From: Chloroflexota bacterium
GTDB lineage: Bacteria; Chloroflexota; Anaerolineae; Ardenticatenales; Ardenticatenaceae
Assembly (NCBI GenBank): GCA_003520455.1
Contig: DOUV01000003.1
Coordinates: forward strand, 272 to 5,590
Length of the DNA: 5,319 nt
Reading direction: 5' to 3'
In this document: piece after piece, positions 1 through 5,238 of the stretch
Layout of the letters: every line of letters begins with the position of its first letter
Numbering within the stretch: the stretch's first letter is position 1
Made by a program: the position numbers and the translations under genes
Notes under the pieces: generated by a model
What the model saw: only the letters and a program-made list of their open reading frames with translations
The model's database searches: none
Told to the model about the DNA's origin: nothing

Positions 1-609
1 CCGGCGGAGTTCAACTCCTACGGCGCCCGCCGCGGCAACCACGAGGTGCTGATGCGCGGCACCTTCGCCAATATCCGCCTCAAGAACCACCTGGTGCCGG
101 GAGTCGAGGGCGGCGTCACCGTTCACCTGCCCAGCGGAGAGCAGACCAGCATCTACGCCGTGGCGATGCGCTATCAGGAGGCCGGTACCCCGTTGATCAT
201 CCTGGCGGGACAGGAGTACGGTACCGGCTCCTCGCGCGACTGGGCCGCCAAGGGTCCGGCCCTGTTGGGCGTAAAGGCGATCATCGCCGAGAGCTTCGAG
301 CGCATCCACCGCTCGAACCTGGTGGGAATGGACATCCTGCCGCTGCAGTTCAAGCCGGGCGAGAGCTGGCGGTCGCTCGGTCTGAGCGGCCGGGAGGTCT
401 ACGACATCGAGGGGATCGACGACGACATCCGGCCCGGCGCCGAGTTGACCGTGCGAGCGACTGGCGAGGACGGCCACGCGCTACGCTTCCAGGTCATCGC
501 ACGCCTCGACACACCCGTCGAGGTCAACTATTACCGGAACGGCGGCATCCTGCAGACCGTGCTGCGTAGTCTGGCGCGCAGAGGATCTTCGAACGGACAG
601 CGGGCCTGA
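1..609 (+). CDS. acnA: Aconitate hydratase (aconitase), C-terminal part, 5' end outside window
   Basis: This is the C-terminal swivel domain of aconitase, the [4Fe-4S] TCA-cycle enzyme that interconverts citrate and isocitrate in the cytoplasm. Frame 1 is open from base 1 and reads [20 protein letters not shown], then TFANIRLKN, all strongly conserved in the AcnA/IRP1 group. The signature [13 protein letters not shown] lies at about bases 217-255; its Ser-Arg (bases 232-237) corresponds to the family's active-site Ser/Arg. [23 protein letters not shown] follows at about 286-354. The stop is TGA at 607-609. About 202 residues are visible of a protein usually near 900, so the iron-sulfur ligands lie upstream and cannot be checked. 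A GTG at 46 could be mistaken for a start, but the conserved upstream residues show the gene continues leftward. No strong terminator follows. Family assignment is very secure; the AcnA rather than AcnB type follows from the motif order. Confidence 0.96.
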   Translation, partial: PAEFNSYGARRGNHEVLMRGTFANIRLKNHLVPGVEGGVTVHLPSGEQTSIYAVAMRYQEAGTPLIILAGQEYGTGSSRDWAAKGPALLGVKAIIAESFERIHRSNLVGMDILPLQFKPGESWRSLGLSGREVYDIEGIDDDIRPGAELTVRATGEDGHALRFQVIARLDTPVEVNYYRNGGILQTVLRSLARRGSSNGQRA

Positions 610-713
610 TCTGAAAACGGACTCGTAGACAATTCCAGGCAGGCCGGGCACTTTGCAAGTTTCCAATTGAACCTGGCAATCGCTGTCCGGAGCCGGGCGG
701 TTAAGAGCGCGGC

Positions 714-741
714 CAGGGGCCGGTGGTCGGGCGTGCCCCTG
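714..741. repeat. Inverted repeat CAGGGGC/GCCCCTG
   Basis: CAGGGGC at 714-720 is the exact reverse complement of GCCCCTG at 735-741, with a 14-base loop. There is no T-run after it, so it is not a canonical intrinsic terminator. In DNA this GC-rich a 7-bp match can arise by chance. It may belong to the same palindromic-repeat landscape as the hairpins at 825-876. Confidence 0.35.
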
Positions 742-824
742 CGGACACCCGGGGGGTCAGAGGAGGTTGGAACAGTGCAAAAGTGGGTTAAGAACGATCG
801 CAATTGTGCGCGAAGGGCGAGAAT

Positions 825-876
825 CCAGTCGGCTTCAGCCGACTTGGCCTATCAGCCCTGGAATTCATTCCAGGGC
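825..876. repeat. Twin hairpins with identical TTCA loops (REP-like palindromic element)
   Basis: Two near-perfect hairpins lie 7 to 10 bases apart. The first has arms AGTCGGCT (827-834) and AGCCGACT (837-844), and extends to CC (825-826) and GG (846-847) past a one-base bulge at 845. The second has arms GCCCTGGAAT (855-864) and ATTCCAGGGC (867-876). Both arm pairs are separated by TC, so when the last pair opens both loops become TTCA. Paired palindromes of this kind resemble REP/BIME elements, which are often mobilised by RAYT (TnpA_REP) proteins. No such protein is in the window, so the class is inferred. There is no T-run, which argues against a plain terminator. The element lies directly upstream of the methylase remnant, and the methylase frame stays open through it. 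Confidence 0.75.
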
Positions 877-902
877 CGCCGGGCGATTGCAACCGCGGCT
901 GG

Positions 903-1124
903 GAGCCAACGAAGCCGATGCGGGAAGAAGCCGGGCAAGCGGCATCGTATACGTCAGCCTGGGGCAAGCACCCCCGAATGCAAATCCTTACGATCAAAGA
1001 GCTACTTGACGACAAGAAGATCGACTACCCGCAGACCGCCGGCATGAATGTCACCTTCAAACCAGCGCCGAAGGCACAAGAACCAACGCCCGAACAGTCG
1101 AGTTTTGGCTTCGAGAACGGCTAG
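903..1124 (+). pseudogene. C-terminal remnant of a site-specific N6-adenine DNA methyltransferase (Mod-type)
   Basis: The frame reads EPTKPMREE, then WGKHPRMQILTIKELLDDKK, IDYPQTAGMNVTFKPAPKAQ and a short tail SFGFENG before TAG at 1122-1124. From memory this matches the C-terminal end of Type III Mod-like and related N6_N4_Mtase proteins, whose ends read roughly EPTKPM..EA, then P.IQILTIEELL.GK and TFKKAPKA. About 73 residues remain; the catalytic DPPY motif, the FxGxG SAM-binding motif and the target-recognition region are absent. Upstream, the same frame runs through the twin hairpins to a TTG at 804 and a TAA at 789-791, but that part does not look like methylase. The gene is therefore best read as truncated by the hairpin element or by deletion. 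No restriction partner is visible. The stop codon uses the TA target duplication plus the first G of the IS630 element. Confidence 0.75.
1122..1123. repeat. TA target-site duplication, left copy
   Basis: The TA directly before the left terminal inverted repeat matches the TA at 2360-2361 after the right repeat. IS630/Tc1-mariner elements duplicate a TA dinucleotide, and IS630 itself is known to favour CTAG. Joining the flanks across one TA gives ggCTAGcgg, which is such a site. Confidence 0.85.
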
Positions 1125-1152
1125 TACAGCGTTGCATAAGTTGTTAGGGTAA
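1124..1152. repeat. IS630 terminal inverted repeat, left end
   Basis: It begins GTACAGCGTTGCATAAG and continues to GTTAGGGTAA. It matches the reverse complement of 2331-2359 at 26 of 29 positions; mismatches are at repeat positions 6, 17 and 19. It contains the transposase stop codon. Confidence 0.92.
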
Positions 1153-1563
1153 AGACAAGGTCAGTGACCTCATGCGCTTGCGCAAGTCCTCGGCCGTAAA
1201 CTTCCAGTTGAAAGGCTGTGCGAGGGTGCTGAATCGCTGTTCAAAGGCCAAGATGCGTTGTGCCATCTCGTCTCTGGTCGCAAAATCGCGCGGCGTCAAC
1301 GCTTTGCGCTCCAGAATGGAGAAGTACAACTCGATCTGACTCAACCAGCTGGCATGGGTGGGCAAATGAACGGCAATCGCGTGTTCGTGCCGACCTGCCA
1401 AGCGGGCCGGAAACGTGGCTGGATGATGAGCACTGCCGTTGTCCACAATCCAAACCACCCGCCGTGCGGTCTTGTAGGGCGGTTGGGTCATGACCAGATC
1501 GGTCAGCTGGCTGAAGGTCGCGATGCCGTTGGTCAGCTGAATCTGGCCGATGACGATCCCATG

Positions 1564-1566
1564 CTA
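1564..1566 (-). other. In-frame amber (TAG) codon inside the transposase
   Basis: The frame that ends in AVLDV at this TAG continues on its far side without a frame change as HGIVIGQIQLTNGIATFSQ and then the second catalytic Asp region. In IS630 relatives I recall Trp or another aromatic residue at this spot (LDVW..G), so one TGG-to-TAG base change would explain it. It separates the first catalytic Asp from the other two residues. Confidence 0.85.
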
Positions 1567-2001
1567 CACGTCCAGGACCGCCTGGTCCGTCAGCGGGCCC
1601 AACCGTTCGTAGTCAAACTCGACCTGGCCACGCTGGGCTGGGTGGGGAGCCCGGGTGGCCTGGCGCCGGCACAAGATCTGCAATTGGCTGTTCTCATCCG
1701 CGCACAGCACACAGTTGTCGGGCCCCAGGGGCTCGCCCTGCCAAACGCCGTGATACAGGTCCAGAATCACCGTCGCCTTTTCCAAAAACTGGGGATCGCG
1801 TGGAAACAGCCAGCTGTGATCGCGCCACGGCCGCAACGCAGCCTGCTGGTACCACCGACAGAGGCTGCTGCGGCTGATGCTGGGGACAATCCGCTCGCGC
1901 TTCAGGATCAGCACGATGTCGCCCAGCGAGTAGCGTCCCAAAGGCTCGCCCCGTTCCTGAGGCCGTTCACACGCAATCGCCTTGGCTTGCACCACTTGCT
2001 G

Positions 2002-2011
2002 AGGGGGAAAA
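2002..2011 (-). other. Frame-change site TTTTCCCCCT in the transposase
   Basis: On the minus strand the frame reads GTG TTT TCC CCC TCA and then runs to a stop at 1967-1969 with non-family residues. Skipping the single T at 2002 gives VFSP followed by QQVVQAKAIA, the expected continuation. Two explanations fit: a one-base insertion in the T4C5 run, or +1 slippage of tRNA-Pro from CCC to CCT. The first is simpler, given the second defect downstream. Confidence 0.75.
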
Positions 2012-2299
2012 CACCGGCGGACGGCCGGGCCGAGGGCGGTCTTTCAGCGCATTGATCGGGCCTTCCCGATCCCGACGGGCCAGAAAGGCTTGGCGCCAAT
2101 TCAGCACAATCTGCTCACTCCAGCCCAAGCGGCGCCGGGTTTCGCCAATCGTGATCCCATCAGCGGCCCAGAGAATCATGCGTGCCCGATCCGCCAATCG
2201 CCGTTCTGTCTTGCCGCCGCATACCAAGGCTTCCAAGACCTGGCGTTCTGTTGCGGTCAACTTGATAACGTACTTGTAGGGGTTGCGGGCCATCCGACT

Positions 2300-2306
2300 C
2301 CTCCTT
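2300..2306 (-). promoter_or_regulatory. Shine-Dalgarno site of the transposase
   Basis: AAGGAGG on the minus strand lies 6 bases before ATG at 2291-2293. It decides the start in favour of MARNPYKY rather than the in-frame ATG at 2324-2326. Confidence 0.8.
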
Positions 2307-2330
2307 GTCCAAGATGACCCTAGCATATCA

Positions 2331-2359
2331 TTACCCTAACTATTTATGCAACGGTGTAC
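2331..2359. repeat. IS630 terminal inverted repeat, right end
   Basis: Read on the minus strand it begins GTACACCGTTGCATAAA and continues to GTTAGGGTAA, pairing with the left end. It lies upstream of the transposase start, so it probably also borders the element's own promoter. Confidence 0.92.
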
Positions 2360-3039
2360 TAGCGGCACGACCAGCGCCAGGTTTGCCCGGCGCCGTAGAG
2401 GCGGGCCGTGACCCGAACCTGTTCCTGCCAATCGTAGATGTCTGCCGCACTGAATTTGGCCCAGGTGATGGGGTGATATTGAAACAGCCCGTGCCAGTTG
2501 CCGCGATGGTTCACCGCCCGCGGATTGTAATCGCTCTCGCAGGCCGCGACCCGCAGTGCCCAGGTTTGCGCCTCCGGGCCGAGTGGCGCGAAGACGAAGA
2601 CAATGTACGCCTGAATGTTATCGACCGTCGGCTCGAGCGTATCGGAGATCGAGATCGTGCCGACCACCGCCGCAGACGAGCCGTCCTCCCCGCCCGCCTG
2701 GGCTGCCTGTGATAGGTCACCGTTCACGGGGATGACCAGATACTGGCCGGGATGAATGAGATCGGGATTGGACAGGCCGTTGACCTCAGCCAGCGTGTCG
2801 ACGTCGCTGCCATACCAGGCGGCGATGAGCTTTATCGTTTCGCCGGGTTGGACGACGTGGATGTGGCCGGTGATCTGAGCGGTGGGGGTCGGAGTGAGGG
2901 GCACTGTATCGTAGCTGGAACGCGGTGCGGCATCGGGGGGTGGATGCGAAGAGGCGTTGCTGATCGAGGGTGCAATCAATGGCGCCAGAGCCAGCACGAC
3001 AGTAAGAATCAGACATAAGGGCGGTCGCGGCGGGCACAT
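2359..3039 (-). CDS. Secreted LysM protein with C-terminal lysozyme/transglycosylase-like domain
   Basis: This 226-residue protein probably binds and cleaves peptidoglycan outside the membrane. Residues 1-29 form a signal peptide: Arg-containing start, hydrophobic LCLILTVVLALAPLIA, then SNASS. A Pro/Thr-rich linker covers about 33-55. A LysM domain spans about 60-104 (HVVQPGETIKLIAAWYGSDVDTL, then LIHPGQYLVIP), the family's GlcNAc-polymer binding fold. After a Ser/Gly/Ala-rich linker, residues 157-225 resemble the lysozyme-like fold: WALRVAACESDYNPRAVN, HGLFQYHPITW, and a closing WRWSC. Glu168 is the likely catalytic acid, and Cys167 and Cys225 could form a disulfide that closes the domain. 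The WSC end looks like a natural terminus, so the adjacent IS did not truncate it. The start ATG (3037-3039) has AAGGA 8 bases upstream. The stop TAG (2359-2361) consists of the TA duplication and one IS base. Catalytic activity is inferred, not shown. Confidence 0.88.
   Translation of the reverse strand: MCPPRPPLCLILTVVLALAPLIAPSISNASSHPPPDAAPRSSYDTVPLTPTPTAQITGHIHVVQPGETIKLIAAWYGSDVDTLAEVNGLSNPDLIHPGQYLVIPVNGDLSQAAQAGGEDGSSAAVVGTISISDTLEPTVDNIQAYIVFVFAPLGPEAQTWALRVAACESDYNPRAVNHRGNWHGLFQYHPITWAKFSAADIYDWQEQVRVTARLYGAGQTWRWSCR
2360..2361. repeat. TA target-site duplication, right copy
   Basis: This is the partner of the TA at 1122-1123. Together with the last IS base (C, 2359) it spells the minus-strand TAG that ends the LysM gene. 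Confidence 0.85.
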
Positions 3040-3047
3040 AGCGACAA

Positions 3048-3052
3048 TCCTT
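3048..3052 (-). promoter_or_regulatory. Probable Shine-Dalgarno site of the LysM gene
   Basis: AAGGA on the minus strand lies 8 bases before ATG at 3037-3039, with a second AAAGGA slightly further upstream. It supports this start, which also places the signal peptide at the N-terminus. Confidence 0.6.
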
Positions 3053-3080
3053 GTCCTTTCCTGGTGTGCCGGTCAAGGCG

Positions 3081-3181
3081 CCAGACTTCCGAAGTCTGGT
3101 GGGGATCGTGCGTGCCCAAAGCGCGCTCCGAGCGCAGTGATCGAGGCGGGGACCGGCTGCGAACAAGACTTTGGAAGTCTT
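3081..3181. repeat. Cluster of three hairpins, two of them related, in the LysM leader
   Basis: CCAGACTTC (3081-3089) and GAAGTCTGG (3091-3099) form a 9-bp perfect stem around one base. GCGCTC (3123-3128) and GAGCGC (3130-3135) form a 6-bp stem around one base. AAGACTT (3165-3171) and AAGTCTT (3175-3181) form a 7-bp stem around TGG. The first and third share the core AGACTT/AAGTCT, so they look like diverged copies of one repeat rather than unrelated palindromes. This resembles a REP-type pair. If the promoter at 3244-3271 is real, all three would be transcribed in the LysM 5' untranslated leader and could affect RNA stability or translation. Confidence 0.65.
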
Positions 3182-3243
3182 CGCTCCCACCCCCCATTGG
3201 GATTACTTGACCGGTGCACGAGTGCGGCACGGCAAACGCGGCG

Positions 3244-3271
3244 ATTATATCAGGTTTTGCGTAGGCGTAAA
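3244..3271 (-). promoter_or_regulatory. Sigma-70-like promoter candidate upstream of the LysM gene
   Basis: On the minus strand a perfect -10 box TATAAT (3244-3249) is preceded by TTTACG (3266-3271; 4 of 6 matches to TTGACA) with a 16-base spacer. Perfect -10 boxes are uncommon in DNA this GC-rich, and it faces the LysM gene. Transcription would start near 3237, giving a leader of about 200 bases. It is a sequence match only. Confidence 0.5.
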
Positions 3272-3596
3272 GTCGGAGACTCGTAGGAGAATTGTACGAG
3301 ATTTGGCGGAGATCGAGGGGGGCAACTGGTTCCTGCTTGGCAAATACAGGGAGCGTGATAGACTGCAGCGTGTCACGATGAGGGGTGCGACGGAGGGTGC
3401 TGTTGCTGGCTGTTCCCCCGCCGGCGAACGAATTCGCTCCCTTTTGGAAACGCATACTGCCTCGTTCTTCACGTGCCCCAGGGCGGCTCTACGCCCACAT
3501 CCGCTTCCCCCCCCTCGGGCGCGATCCTGACAGGCCGGCCGTGTCCTCACGATCGGCTCAATCCCACATCCGCGGATATGTTGCAGTCATTGCCCG

Positions 3597-3621
3597 GCGC
3601 CAGATCTGGCCGCGCCAGATC
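3597..3621 (+). promoter_or_regulatory. Palindrome plus half-site, candidate operator of the M2 peptidase
   Basis: GCCAGATCTGGC at 3599-3610 is a perfect 12-bp palindrome. Its left half recurs 15 bases downstream: GCGCCAGATC is found at 3597-3606 and again at 3612-3621. The group ends 21 bases before the peptidase start. A palindrome with an extra half-site at this position fits a repressor or activator site, but no regulator gene is in view and the sites could be coincidental. Confidence 0.35.
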
Positions 3622-3632
3622 CCACCATCGAT

Positions 3633-3636
3633 GGAG
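3633..3636 (+). promoter_or_regulatory. Shine-Dalgarno site of the M2 peptidase
   Basis: GGAG lies 6 bases before ATG at 3643-3645. An in-frame ATG at 3631 overlaps this site and has no ribosome site of its own, so 3643 is preferred. Confidence 0.65.
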
Positions 3637-3642
3637 CAACCT

Positions 3643-5238
3643 ATGCCTGGTGACACGCTTCAAGAATTCCTGGCCATCTACACGCAACAACTCAAGCCCC
3701 TGCTTCGTGAGCGCGCCCTCGCGGGCTGGCAGGTGGCGACGACTGGGGAGACCGCGGCGGCCGAGCATATGGCCGAAGTGACGAAGGCCTTGATGACACT
3801 TCACGCTGACCCTGAGCGCTTCGCCCAACTCGCCGCCTGGGTTCACGAGCCGCCGCCGGCTGATCCCTGGCTCGCCCGGCAGCTCGAGACCACCCACCTG
3901 GCGTTCGCGCGCTACCAGATGGATGAGGCCACCATCGAGCAGCTTGCGAGCCTGGCCAAAGAGGTGCACCAGGCCTTCGTGAATTTCCGGGGGACATTCC
4001 AGGGCCGGCCGGTCTCCAACAATGAGATCGAGACGATTCTGCGTACCGCGCCCGGCTCAGAGGTGCTCCAGGCGGCGTGGGAGGCGAGCAAGCAGATCGG
4101 GGGCGTGGTGGTCGAGACGGTGCTCACGCTGGTCCACCGGCGCAACGAGGCCGCGCGCCGGCTCGGGTATCCCAACTACTATCAGATGAGCCTGGCGCTG
4201 GATGAGATTGATCCGGCCCGGCTCTTCGGAATGCTCGACGAATTGGATGCGCTGACCCGTGAGCCCTTCCGGCGAGCAAAAGCCAGGCTCGAGCGGGTGC
4301 TGGCGCAGCACTACACCCTGCCGGTCGCGGCGTTGCGGCCGTGGCACTACCACGACCCCTTCTTCCAACGCCCGCCCCAGGTGGGGCCCGGGCTGGAGCG
4401 GTTGGATCAGTTCTTCGCTGATGTGGATCAACTGGAGTTGGCGAAACGAACCTACGGTGGGATGGGGATGGAGGTCGAGGACATCCTCAGTGCGAGTGAC
4501 CTGTACGCCCGCGAGGGCAAGGATCAACACGCCTTCTGCACCATGATCGACCGTGACACGCTCGACGTGCGCGTTCTCTGCAATCTCCAGCCCGACCTCC
4601 GTTGGACCGAGACGCTCCTCCACGAACTGGGCCACGCCGTCTACGACCGGTACCTCCCCCCGGCGCTCCCCTTCTTGCTGCGCGAGCCGGCCCACACCGC
4701 CAGTACCGAGGCGATCGCGATGCTTTTCGGCCGGCTGCCGCTTAACCCCACCTGGCAGCGCGAGATCCTCGGCCTGCCGGCCGGCGTCGTGGCAGAGCTG
4801 ACGCCGGCGCTCCAGGCGCAGGAGCGGTTGGGGATGCTGATCTTCATTCGCTGGGGGTTGGTGATGCTCCACTTCGAGCGGGCGATGTACACCGATCCCG
4901 AGCAAGATCTCAACACGCTCTGGTGGGACCTGGTGGAGCGCTACCAGTTCTTGACCCGGCCGGAGGGCCGCCATGCGCCCGACTGGGCCGCCAAGATTCA
5001 CCTGGCCCTCTACCCGGTCTACTACCAGAACTACCTGCTCGGCGAGCTGATGGCCTCGCAGCTTCAGCACACCATCGAGCAGCGCTTCGGTCGCCTCGTC
5101 AACGAGCCGCGGGCCGGCCGCTTCCTGGTCGCGAACTACTTCGCCCAGGGGGCGACTGCCGATTGGGACCGCACCATCGAGCGCGCCACCGGCGAGCGGC
5201 TCCAACCACGCTACTTCGTCGAGCAATTCGTGGCGTGA
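3643..5238 (+). CDS. M2-family (ACE-like) zinc metallopeptidase, probable peptidyl-dipeptidase
   Basis: This 531-residue gluzincin probably removes dipeptides from the C-terminus of peptides; with no signal peptide from this start it is predicted cytoplasmic. The N-terminus (FLAIYTQQLKPLLRERALAGWQVATTG) has the helical opening of bacterial M2 proteins, followed by AWEASKQIG, NEAARRLGYPNYYQM and LRPWHYHDPFF (231-241). The zinc site is HELGH, residues 327-331, with Glu328 as general base; Glu356 in STEAIAMLFG is the third ligand, 25 residues later (24 in ACE). K-I-H (451-453) and Tyr461/Tyr464 in PVYYQNY align with the ACE substrate-binding Lys and His and the catalytic Tyr. Length is normal for bacterial members, and no frame defect is seen. 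M3 oligopeptidases are related, but the HTASTEAIAMLFGRL and PWHYHDPFF motifs favour M2. The exact substrate is unknown. It may be co-transcribed with the overlapping downstream frame. Confidence 0.93.
   Translation: MPGDTLQEFLAIYTQQLKPLLRERALAGWQVATTGETAAAEHMAEVTKALMTLHADPERFAQLAAWVHEPPPADPWLARQLETTHLAFARYQMDEATIEQLASLAKEVHQAFVNFRGTFQGRPVSNNEIETILRTAPGSEVLQAAWEASKQIGGVVVETVLTLVHRRNEAARRLGYPNYYQMSLALDEIDPARLFGMLDELDALTREPFRRAKARLERVLAQHYTLPVAALRPWHYHDPFFQRPPQVGPGLERLDQFFADVDQLELAKRTYGGMGMEVEDILSASDLYAREGKDQHAFCTMIDRDTLDVRVLCNLQPDLRWTETLLHELGHAVYDRYLPPALPFLLREPAHTASTEAIAMLFGRLPLNPTWQREILGLPAGVVAELTPALQAQERLGMLIFIRWGLVMLHFERAMYTDPEQDLNTLWWDLVERYQFLTRPEGRHAPDWAAKIHLALYPVYYQNYLLGELMASQLQHTIEQRFGRLVNEPRAGRFLVANYFAQGATADWDRTIERATGERLQPRYFVEQFVA

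Larger units (their letters stand above)
610..902. other. Noncoding spacer between aconitase and methylase remnant, rich in inverted repeats
   Basis: I see no convincing gene here. Short open frames in this stretch give low-complexity Arg/Ser/Ala-rich translations with no family resemblance. A CAGGGGC/GCCCCTG inverted repeat lies at 714-741, and the twin hairpins occupy 825-876. No methyltransferase-like sequence can be read upstream of 903, so the left boundary of the methylase remnant falls inside this spacer or its hairpin element. There is no stem followed by a T-run that would make a convincing aconitase terminator. Confidence 0.6.
1144..2293 (-). pseudogene. IS630-family transposase, interrupted by a +1 frame change and an amber codon
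   Basis: The start chosen is ATG at 2293 (MARNPYKYVIKL), which has a strong AAGGAGG six bases upstream; an ATG at 2326 has none. First part, 2293-2003: an N-terminal helix-turn-helix region (LTATERQVLEAL, IGETRRRLGWSEQIVLNW) ending in the linker RPRPGRPPVFSP. Second part, in the +1 frame from 2001: QQVVQAKAIACERP, then SISRSSLCRW and SWLFPRDPQF. Catalytic residues are Asp at 1696-1698 (LCADENSQ), Asp at 1441-1443 (WIVDNGSAHH) and Glu at 1330-1332 (SWLSQIELYF); the last two have 36 residues between them, close to the family's usual DD34E. An in-frame TAG interrupts the frame at 1564-1566 (AVLDV-stop-HGIVIGQ). The joined product would be about 382 residues, near normal family length. Unless both interruptions are recoded during translation, no functional transposase is made. 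It is probably decaying but recent, as everything else is preserved. Confidence 0.9.
1124..2359 (-). mobile_element. IS630-family insertion sequence, 1236 bp, full length
   Basis: The element is bounded by 29-bp terminal inverted repeats (1124-1152 and 2331-2359) with 26 of 29 matching bases, and is flanked by TA duplications. It carries one transposase region on the minus strand whose stop (TAA, 1144-1146) lies inside the left repeat; such compactness is normal for an IS. Length and contents fit IS630, the bacterial branch of the IS630/Tc1/mariner superfamily, which moves by DDE-type cut and paste. Both ends look intact, so the element could still be moved if a related transposase acted in trans. 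Its own transposase reading frame is interrupted twice. Confidence 0.93.
3272..3642. other. Noncoding region between the LysM promoter and the M2 peptidase
   Basis: No gene is supported. The peptidase frame is open back to 3385, but the upstream translation is Arg/Pro-rich without family resemblance, signal peptide or ribosome site. Visible structures are an inverted repeat CTCGTA/TACGAG at 3280-3300, an 11-base direct repeat CCCACATCCGC at 3494-3504 and 3563-3573, a 10-bp palindrome ATCCGCGGAT at 3568-3577 overlapping the second copy, and the palindrome with half-site at 3597-3621. I see no convincing plus-strand promoter, although one must lie here if the peptidase begins its own transcript. 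Confidence 0.6.

Noticed and set aside
825..876. Twin hairpins as the aconitase terminator
   Set aside because: They lie more than 200 bases after the stop and no T-run follows either stem; a repeat element explains the shared loop better.
667..1047. Plus-strand open frame of 126 codons in the spacer
   Set aside because: It runs through the hairpins and the methylase remnant in a different frame from the recognisable one; composition is Arg/Ser/Ala-rich without family resemblance.
1258..2055. Long plus-strand open frame (265 codons) across the IS
   Set aside because: It lies antisense to the transposase, whose catalytic motifs and ribosome site are clear. The translation shows no family features and is a by-product of GC-rich codon bias.
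610..3039. A new defence system formed by the methylase remnant, the IS and the LysM protein
   Set aside because: The methylase lacks its catalytic part, the IS is a known family with an interrupted transposase, and the LysM protein is a standard exported wall protein. Nothing links them except the shared insertion junction.
3424..3445. GCGAA/TTCGC hairpin followed by CTCCCTTTT, terminator-like
   Set aside because: The stem is only 5 to 6 bp, the T-run has four bases and does not directly follow the stem, and no plus-strand gene ends nearby.
3385..3642. N-terminal extension of the peptidase by 86 codons
   Set aside because: The extra residues are Arg/Pro-rich, lack a signal peptide and family similarity, and the M2 sequence starts just after ATG 3643, which has a GGAG ribosome site.
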